Source of the DNA: Dipteris shenzhenensis
Lineage: Eukaryota > Polypodiophyta > Polypodiopsida > Gleicheniales
Strand: one strand, 5' to 3'
Assembly (NCBI GenBank): GCA_047967505.1
Contig: CM106541.1
DNA length: 64,000 bases
Position 1 is the first letter of the stretch, and the number at the start of each line of letters is the position of its first letter. Made by a program: the position numbers and the translations under genes. Of this stretch, positions 56,982 through 64,000 are shown piece after piece. The notes beneath the pieces are model-generated. The model saw nothing but the letters and a program-made list of their open reading frames with translations. It ran no database searches and was not told the origin of the DNA.

Positions 56982-59900
56982 ATGTTTATCGATGATGTGT
57001 TTTGTCTAACATTAAAGATTATAAAGATGATAGTTTGTATATTGCTTGGGTTTTTTTACTGGAAAGACACAAATGTGAAGAAGGTTGAGAAAGTTGTAAG
57101 TGGATTTGCAGAAAAAAGCATACCTTGGTACTTTGACATATATAGTATTGAGGGAGCACAGTTGACACGAGTTCACTTATTTGTTTTGTTACCTAATAAA
57201 AGTGCATACACTTGTGTTGGATCGGTACATCAAATCACTGAAGATGTGGTTGGAAAAGAGGGAGATATTGGATTGTTGATCATTATAAATCAAAATAAGA
57301 AGTTTCTCTTGGATCCCAGCGATTATGAAGCATCTCGTATGAAGTCTGATGTAGATGACAACATGCACTCAAGAGGCTGGATAAGTGTTCAATCAATTGA
57401 TGGAAATGAAATTGACACAGTGACAACAATCATTGAATCATATCGCAAAGTTTTAGCAACATTAAAGAAGCGTAAGAGTGGGGAAGATAGTGGGGAAGGA
57501 ACAAAGAAAGGAAAATCGGCTATGGTTCAAGCACCAGGTGGTAGCGGAGAAGGGGCAAAGAAAGGAAAGCTAACTATAGTTGATGTACCACAAGAAGGAA
57601 CACCTCCAGAGGGTATGCTAGCAGTTGTGAAAGAAGCAGTGGTAGTGAATTGGAGCCAAGTGGAAAGGTCATAGGAAAAAAAGGGCAAAAGAAACCATCA
57701 GGCTTGGTGGAATATGAAAAATACTACCCATTTGGGTTGCATGCAACATTTTCAATTCGAGTTACAAGATGTCAAAAAGCTCCTCCAAGCTATGTATATA
57801 GAGGGTTGAACAAAGAGCATGTGGAGAAGCTTGCTGCAGACTTCGGTTATAACTCTAGGCCTCCTGTTGCTGTAGCCGATTTAATGCCTTTCAATTCTGA
57901 AACAAAGCAACCCCTGGAAAGGGTAGATAAAAAGGATTTAACCAAGTGCCACTACTGGATACTATCTGGACAACATTCAATATATGTTGCTAAAATATTC
58001 ACATCTAATGATGATAATAGCACGGCCCAAAGAAAGAACTACTACTGCACCCACCAGGTGAGGATTGTAGTGAATTGTCCCGCACGCTTTTGTGTGGAGA
58101 TATCAAAGATGGCAAACCTGGAGTCTCAAAATATCTTGAGACAATCTCCATACATTGATATACTTAAGCAGGTGAGGGGACAATGGATTCTCTTTAATAG
58201 ACCCAAGAAAGCACAACAAGGGCTTGCAAAAGGACATCCAGATCGTGAGAATTGGGATGTAAGTATAGATTTTTATTATGAATCATTTTTTACAAGTCAA
58301 TTTTCGTAATTATTGCATTCTAATGGATTCATATATTTTGCAGGCTTTCATTGACACTGGCAAGGTAACATTGGGCAATAGCTTTGCCATGAAGGATGTA
58401 CATATGATAATCACAAGCGATGCCATTTATGATGGTTGGATCTCCATCCTTGAGGATTACATTGCAGGCAAATATTCACAAGATGGAAAATGCCGTAGGC
58501 AACCCACAGTCTCAATGTTTAGATGCTTGCGTGGATTGAGTGATGATCAACTTGGTCAAATTCAAAATGACATTAAGGAAGGTAGAGTAGTCATAGCTAA
58601 AACAAAGACTGATGCCATGATTCTTGATATTGAAGGACGAGCTATGCAGATCAAGAGAGATGCTGCACTACAAGAAGAACTTTATATGTTTATATCCGCA
58701 GAACGGCCTTCTTTAATGTTAAAAAATTGGGATGAGTGCAGATTACATTTCAAAATTACTCCAGAATTGTATCATTGGATTCGTGGTTGCTCTGACTCAT
58801 GGTTAAAAGTGAAGCTTCAACAGGGCAAGGAAACTCCACCATTGCCTGATGCTGCAAAGGGGTATCTGAGGTGGATTATGGGACAAAGTGAAGGTGCAAG
58901 TCATGGACCGAATTCCACATGGCCTTGGAGGTTCTACACAGTCGGTTCAAACATGGAGGGAATGGAATTTATACATAATGTGTACCAAGAGCCAATGGCA
59001 ATAGGGGTTGCCTTTTTGGATGTAATGTATGGACCAAGCAGAAGTAGAAATTGGAATGAGGATCGCTTTGAGTGTTTGTTGAAAAGCTTGATGACAATCG
59101 CTTCTCCCCCAGTGCAATTCCTTCTTGTGGTGTTCTTGACCATGGATCATGTATCATGTTTGAAGAATGCATTAAATAAGACATGCGGACAATATAAAAT
59201 ACACTTCGGTTGCCTTAATTTTGAAACTGTAGATATATTTGTCACTGGATCTATGGATGGCTTAATTGCCTGTGTACTGGTAAGCAAGGAAAAGCATTTC
59301 AACGATATTGAGCGCTATACCAATGCAGAATGTAAGCCATCGATATATGTTGCAGATGAAAAATATGAAAAATCAAGTGGTGCAGAAGAATCAGGTGATG
59401 AGGATGATGATGATGAGGATGATGATGATGAATTTGACATTGAATTGTCCTTGAAAAGAAAACGTTCAAGTATCATGAAAGACATGATCATGGGTTTCTG
59501 TCGAGAAACACAAAAAGTCCAAAATTAATGAAATAGGTGTTTTTCATAAATTTCTACGAAGAAATATAGATTTTGAAGGGGTAGATGAAGAAATTTGACA
59601 ACTTTGGCAATTTCAATGTCAATATTTGGCAAAAGTAGGAGGAATTTGACCGCAGCAGAGAAGGCAAAGTTGGTTGGGACATCATGGGGTGTCCAAAAAT
59701 GCCAAAAACCCACCATGGTGCAAATTCGGCCATTTGGAGGGTGCAAAACCCACCATGGCACGAATTCGGCCATTTGGACACCCTCCAAATGGCTATGAGT
59801 ATGTATTGGACTTGTTCTCTGAGGGGCTTGCTGCAATAGAGTCTCTTTCTTGTAAGAGGCATGTTGTTTCAGTTGTTGAGACTTATGAGGAGTTGGCAAA

Positions 59901-60153
59901 GGTTGAAAGTATATGTTGCATGTATGCTTACAGTAATCATGAAATTCGACAATGGGCTGGCTTGCAAGAACCAATATTGGCAATAGAGGGGGTGCTAAAA
60001 GAAGATGATACAATTGAAGGTGGAGGGGATAAAGAAATTGATACCATACCAGGACAAAAAGAGCTTCAACCGTTCAATGAAGAGCAGCGTGAGCATTTAC
60101 AAAAACACGCTTCAAAGTTTTGGGAGACAGAAGAGGAAGCAACAGGTCCTTGA
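56982..60153 (+). pseudogene. ParB-like plus DNA-methyltransferase-like protein (copy 2)
   Basis: Homologous to the gene at 27.1-23.9 kb and better preserved at the catalytic motifs. Exon 1 part a runs from 56982 to about 57660 (N-terminal region, then Gly/Lys linker repeats GEGAKKGK). A one-base frame break at about 57650-57670 leads to the ParB-like part: RGLNKEHVEKLAADFG, PPVAVADL and YWILSGQHSIYVAKIF. A donor at 58259 (GAT/GTAAGT) and an acceptor at 58343 splice in frame to 58344-59528. There FLDVMYGPSRSRNWNED near 59015 aligns with methyltransferase motif IV (DPPY, here DVMY), and VQFLLVVFLTMDHVS is the next strand. An acidic run (EDDDDEDDDDE) and a frame break at about 59490 follow. After a small duplication YEYVLDLFSEGLAAIESL (about 59796) matches the SAM-binding motif I and RHVVSVVE its second acidic strand. 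Motif IV before motif I is the order of beta-class N4/N6 enzymes. Ends TGA 60151-60153. Confidence 0.5.
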
Positions 60154-60860
60154 AATTGTCCTTTTATATGGTGTTCGTGTTTTCCATATGTTATCTTGCT
60201 ATATTCTCCATATGATGTATTAATTTTGTTCCAAAGATCTTTTAATATTTCTTGGAAATTTCTTCTATCTCATTGCCATAATTCAAACATTCATATGTAT
60301 TCTTGAATATTTTTAATTTTCTATATTTCATGAAAAGATGTGTTTGCATGTTGTAATACCTTCGAAGTGTGATACACATCCAAATTTATTTATGAGTTCA
60401 TAAATGTTAAAAAGTGTGTTGAGTCTTGATTGTGATGAATGAATTAGTGTAAATTGTTGTTTCTATCCTTATTCACTTCATATGAATGCTCAAATATGTT
60501 TTGGCCGCTTGGCCAAATATTTTCTTAGTGGGAACACTCGGGCAATGCTAGATAATGTTGGACTCCACTCTATCTATTACGCAAAGGTTTTTGGCATTGT
60601 AAGGATATGTAGTTTTGGGGATTAAAATAACTTGAAAGGGTATAGATTCAACAACTTTAGGGGGTATACTAAGCATATGAACATGAATGCTTTCTTTTTT
60701 TTAGTATTCCAATTTTGTTTTGAAAAAGAAAAACATGAATGCTTTCACACAAACAAATTGCATTGAGAGCACACAACCTAAAGTTTGACAATTTGGTTTT
60801 CCATCTCAATCTTCAGTTTGTTTCTACTTATGAATTTCATTTCCTTGTTTATCAACAGAT
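60154..60860. other. Spacer between the ParB-like gene and the FCP1-like gene
   Basis: A/T-rich with AATATTT-like 3' processing signals and one lone hairpin unit (TTTTGGCCGCTTGGCCAAA near 60500) of the type seen at 52-57 kb. It ends in an acceptor, ATCAACAG, near 60858. Confidence 0.5.
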
Positions 60861-62147
60861 ATTGGCCATCTCAATTTCTCATCGCTAGAAGCATTGCCTG
60901 TACATGTGACACCTGATCCAATGATTCATTATGTGCCTAATTTGAACATTAGCATGCAAGTTCCAAGCTCAACATGGTTGATTGAAAATGTTGAGGATGC
61001 AATGTCTGCAGTTAATGTTCCATTGACAAATGTGAATGCAAGCTTAGAAGGTAAAGGAGAAGATGCAATGTCATTGTATGAAGCCAAGGTGTAGGAAGAA
61101 ATCTTAGAAGGTAAAGGAGAAGACATAATGTCACCCTCAGAAATAATGTCAAAAGAGGTGATAACAAAAATAAGACTAGCAGTGATAATAGATTTGAAAG
61201 GGTTATTGCTCGAGCATTGTTTTTCGAAGTCAAATAAACATATGAGCTTGCACAATGGGAAGCATTGGCTTGTTCTCCGTCCTGGGTGTTTAGAGTTTCT
61301 ACAATGGTTGCTCGATCACTACCATGTTGGCATTTGGTCCACTGGAGGAGAAAAGGGCATGGTGCAACACATGCTGGACACTTTGGAGCATCATGTTAAC
61401 AGAAATTTACATTTCTTCATGGTTTGGGGTGCGATGGCATGCCACAAGCATACAAAGAGTAGAATCATTCGACCAGATAGGATGAATGTGGAAGCAGAGT
61501 TTAAACCATTAATGAGAGTGTGGTGTTGTTTTAAAGAGGAATGCAAACCAGCAAGAACAGTGTTCATTGATGTTTCGCCTTACACGGGTTGTGTTAATCC
61601 AGCAAAAAATTGCATTTTCCCTACAAAATTTGATATAGATTGTGGTGATTCTATTTTGCTTCATGAGTTATTACCGTACCTACAAATGCTAGATGATGCA
61701 GTAGATGTGCGCAGTGCCATCTCTTCTAACAGATTTGGTCAAGCTCCGATTGTCGAAGGGCATGATATGTTCTATTATTTTCAACCAGTGATCCTTGAAT
61801 TCAAAGAAAAAAACAAAGAAGTTCTCGAAAGGATGAATGTCGAATCTCATATGTCTACTCGTAGTTCAAAAAAAGACACAGAGAAAGGTATTACTTCACC
61901 TATAACCAAAACTAGAGTGAGAGGGACTTGTCCTACTACAAGAAGTATGGTGCATGCTCATCATGTTACATTGAATGAAGAGGAAGAATGCATGCTAGGA
62001 AAAATTGCCAAAATGGGGCCATTGAAAGATAGTGAGGCAAAACGCTTTGCTATGGTTCTTGGATGCAAGGAAAGGGGAATCACTGCTGATGCTACAAGGG
62101 AATTCTTAGCCAAATTGATTCGATTTTATTGCATAGACAACCCTTAG
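60859..62147 (+). pseudogene. FCP1/NIF-type (Scp-like) phosphatase homologue, active-site altered
   Basis: FCP1-type phosphatases remove phosphate from the C-terminal domain of RNA polymerase II. From 61128 the product shows IIDLKGLLLE at the DxDxT site, WLVLRPGCLEFLQ, VGIWSTGG and, after a gap, TVFIDVSPYTG and ELLPYLQML, the order of the NIF/FCP1 domain. The second Asp of DxD is Lys (DLKG), so catalysis is doubtful. A first exon from about 60859 is in the same frame but broken by TAG at 61092 (KV stop EEI); it contains a repeat of EGKGEDAMS and EGKGEDIMS. The tail (61860-62147) is basic and Ser-rich. Ends TAG at 62145. Confidence 0.55.
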
Positions 62148-62390
62148 GGAATGTGAGTGATCTTGTTAATTAGAGTTGCAAACACAAATGCTCAACTAAA
62201 ACATTTGTACCTACATTCTGATTTATATTTCAACTTTATTTAGATCTGATTTGCAAAACATTATGTTTCAATTTGTTTTGTGAAAGAATTAATAGACATT
62301 GAGTTAGTACCTTGTCCAAAAAATGCTATGTGCTTTATGATGTGAGTTTGTATTCCTCCACTAAAAGAATGATTCTTTGATTTTAAACAT
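62148..62390. other. Spacer or intron before the SET gene
   Basis: GTGAGT near 62154 and GTTGCAG near 62400 could define an intron that would join the two genes, but the resulting frame has a stop, so I treat them as separate. Confidence 0.35.
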
Positions 62391-62948
62391 ATGATAGGTG
62401 TTGCAGATTGTCCTGAAAAGTTGAAGAGCTATCTTATTACAAATTTTGATCCTGCATCCGATGGCTTATGGAAACATAAATTGCCCATACCCATTGAGCA
62501 TGTGTTCGAAATGAATGGCATCCATTATGAAGTAAAGAAATCAACAATACCTAGGGCAAGATATGGTCTTTTTGTACATACAAGCATCAAGAAAAAACAA
62601 GATTTGATGGTATATAATGGTCCAAAGTATGATTATGATACTTGGAGATCTCTCCTCAAGTTTTTCCCAAGGATGAAGACTTATGGAATGTTTGAAGATC
62701 CATTCATTGAGCCATTGACAGATGTGAAATGTATTGTGGGAGATGTATTGTATGGAAACATTGCTGGATATATAAATAGCTCAATGTATTATAAAGAAAG
62801 AACAAATGTTATATTTGTATACATCCCTAAACTACCACCTTGGGCTCAGAAGTCACAAGGAAATTTGAGTGCCCATGGCTACATTACTGTGCAAACCATA
62901 AAGGATATCTCCTTCGGAGATGAGCTACTTTGTGAGTATGAATACTAG
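62391..62948 (+). CDS. SET-domain protein, short
   Basis: SET domains transfer methyl groups from SAM to lysines, mostly of histones. The frame shows RARYGLFVHTSIKKKQDLMVYNGP, GNIAGYINSS (NHSC in active enzymes is NSSM here) and ISFGDELLCEYEY, the order of a SET domain. A TAG follows EYEY where relatives continue with Tyr-Gly (the next codons here read YGIVNDY). No pre-SET Cys or post-SET Cys cluster is seen. It starts at ATG 62391 or at an acceptor GTTGCAG just after it. Neighbour of the FCP1-like gene, same strand. Confidence 0.55.
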   Translation: MIGVADCPEKLKSYLITNFDPASDGLWKHKLPIPIEHVFEMNGIHYEVKKSTIPRARYGLFVHTSIKKKQDLMVYNGPKYDYDTWRSLLKFFPRMKTYGMFEDPFIEPLTDVKCIVGDVLYGNIAGYINSSMYYKERTNVIFVYIPKLPPWAQKSQGNLSAHGYITVQTIKDISFGDELLCEYEY

Positions 62949-63772
62949 TATGGAATTGTTAATGATTATGTTAAACGATGTGGTGCAAAATTGGCTATGT
63001 GTCAATGGTTTTGATTATATTTAGTACAAGAAAGAAATTTAAAAAAAGGTTTTTATCAAGACCATGTCTCTGAGTTTCATGAGCTCTATTGTGATGGAGA
63101 GTTTCATGAGCTCTATTGTGATGGAACGGTGTTTTTGAACACCACATTTATATGATGGATGTCAAAGCTCTATCATAATCCTATTGCATATGTCAATACT
63201 GCAATTTATCAACATAGAAACATATGCATTTGACATTAATTTGATACATCTAATATACCAAATAAAAATTGACAGTTGTTGCAAGTTTAATTTTGTTTTT
63301 GAAGACCACATTTATATGATGGATGTCAAAGATCTATAACAATCCTATTGCATATATCAATACTTCAATTTAATTTACTCCAATGAATCTTCCTAATGCA
63401 ACATCTATAAATTGGCTTTTGTTTGTGGTTTCGATGTATACGAAACAACAAACATCTTTCTTTCACTAGCAAATCAACAAATGTTTTGGCCATGGAGCCA
63501 TGTTCACATCTATTAAGGCCTTTTGCCATAGCAACATACGGAAGATTTTTGCTTGGGTTTCTAGGAATTGGGAAAGTATTGTGCATGGTCTAGTCTCCCC
63601 CAACATAATTGAAACTTGGGTCCTCAATGGAGCTAATGTTTCAATAAAAAACATCAAATTTTACTTTTGAAGTGACTATATTTTATTTCGTGGGAATTGG
63701 GATTTTCCCAAATTCTCTAATATAGTGTTTCTTCATGTTCATTGTTAATACACTCAGTGTATAGGTAGCTAT
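62949..63772. repeat. Spacer with direct repeats, no gene
   Basis: GAGTTTCATGAGCTCTATTGTGATGGA is doubled at about 63072-63125. ATATGATGGATGTCAAAG and CCTATTGCATAT plus CAATACT recur at about 63150 and 63315. Nothing coding is recognised; the minus frame at 63365-63657 has no known motif. Confidence 0.6.
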
Positions 63773-64000
63773 CACAACAACACAAAGCGCCCATAGACGC
63801 GCACACAGACGCATTTACTGAACTAAACAAAAAACTTATGGGTGCATCTATTTACACGTCTAGAGACCCGCATCTAACAGCGTGTCTATATAGTAGATAG
63901 ACGCACGTATAGACGCGCATCTAGATGCCTAAATAGACGCTCTGCTAAAAAATTTAAAAAACAGACAGATGCATCGTTAAACGCATGTATAGATGCATTT
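63773..64000 (-). repeat. Subterminal array and left end of a CACTA-like element, inverted relative of 7205-7540
   Basis: From CACAACAACACAAAGCGCCC at 63773 the sequence is packed with CATAGACGC, GCATCTAGA and TAGACGCG units and parallels, in reverse complement, the array at 7540-7205 (for example ATCTATTTACACGTCTAGAG against the inverse of CTATAGACGTGCAAATAGAT). The element continues past the window end. Confidence 0.5.

Noticed and set aside
62148-62400. Splicing of the FCP1-like gene to the SET gene
   Set aside because: The best GTGAGT/GCAG pair gives a shifted frame, and a TAG comes before the donor.
63365-63657. Minus-strand frames near the right end
   Set aside because: Short, overlapping, without motif or splice support.

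Overview
This 64 kb window looks like repeat-rich nuclear DNA of a land plant. The basis is Ty1/copia and Ty3/gypsy elements with plant-type layout (copia primer site complementary to initiator tRNA-Met), En/Spm (CACTA)-type coding sequences, short GT-AG introns and long satellite, microsatellite and palindromic arrays. The species cannot be fixed by reading. The DUF7869-like genes and unusual ParB-type genes make me lean, weakly, towards a fern, gymnosperm or other non-flowering lineage. No rRNA, tRNA, organelle or bacterial gene was recognised.

Layout. 1-7.5 kb: an En/Spm-associated gene on +, split by a copia element (about 1078-6608, -) that lies in one of its introns, then a terminal array of short repeats. 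8.1-13.1 kb: a decayed gypsy element (-). 13.1-18 kb: a rearranged second copia copy, with a plus-strand 5' LTR and gag start joined head to head to a 5'-truncated minus-strand copy. 18-19.9 kb: a small hypothetical gene and tandem repeats. 19.9-27.1 kb (-): the most unusual gene region. An N-terminal ParB-like domain is followed by a degenerate DNA-methyltransferase-like fold, then three tandem copies of a C48 (Ulp1/SENP-like) cysteine peptidase, with identical exon sizes and reading frames that stay open through every splice I can place. 28-32.1 kb: GA/CT microsatellites, a C-rich tract with 12 GC palindromes, and a candidate promoter and leader exon present twice. 32.9-41.1 kb: a satellite of about 181 bp, roughly 45 copies. 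41.3-52.1 kb: two related genes, convergent and both broken, with an En/Spm TNP1-like N-terminus and a DUF7869-like core. Between them lie CACTA-transposase remains, a second copy of the window's first gene and a CACTA-type terminus. 52.1-56.9 kb: a fold-back-like block of dozens of short hairpins. 57-63 kb (+): a second ParB/methyltransferase-like gene, a pseudo-phosphatase of the FCP1/NIF type and a SET-domain gene. 63.77 kb to the end: an inverted relative of the array at 7.2-7.5 kb.

How they may work together (inference). The two ParB/methyltransferase-like genes, the C48 array and the FCP1-like and SET genes look like a DNA/chromatin-modification set embedded among transposons. Whether they belong to a mobile element or to a domesticated host family cannot be decided here. 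Most transposon genes are clearly broken. The C48 array is the best preserved coding region.
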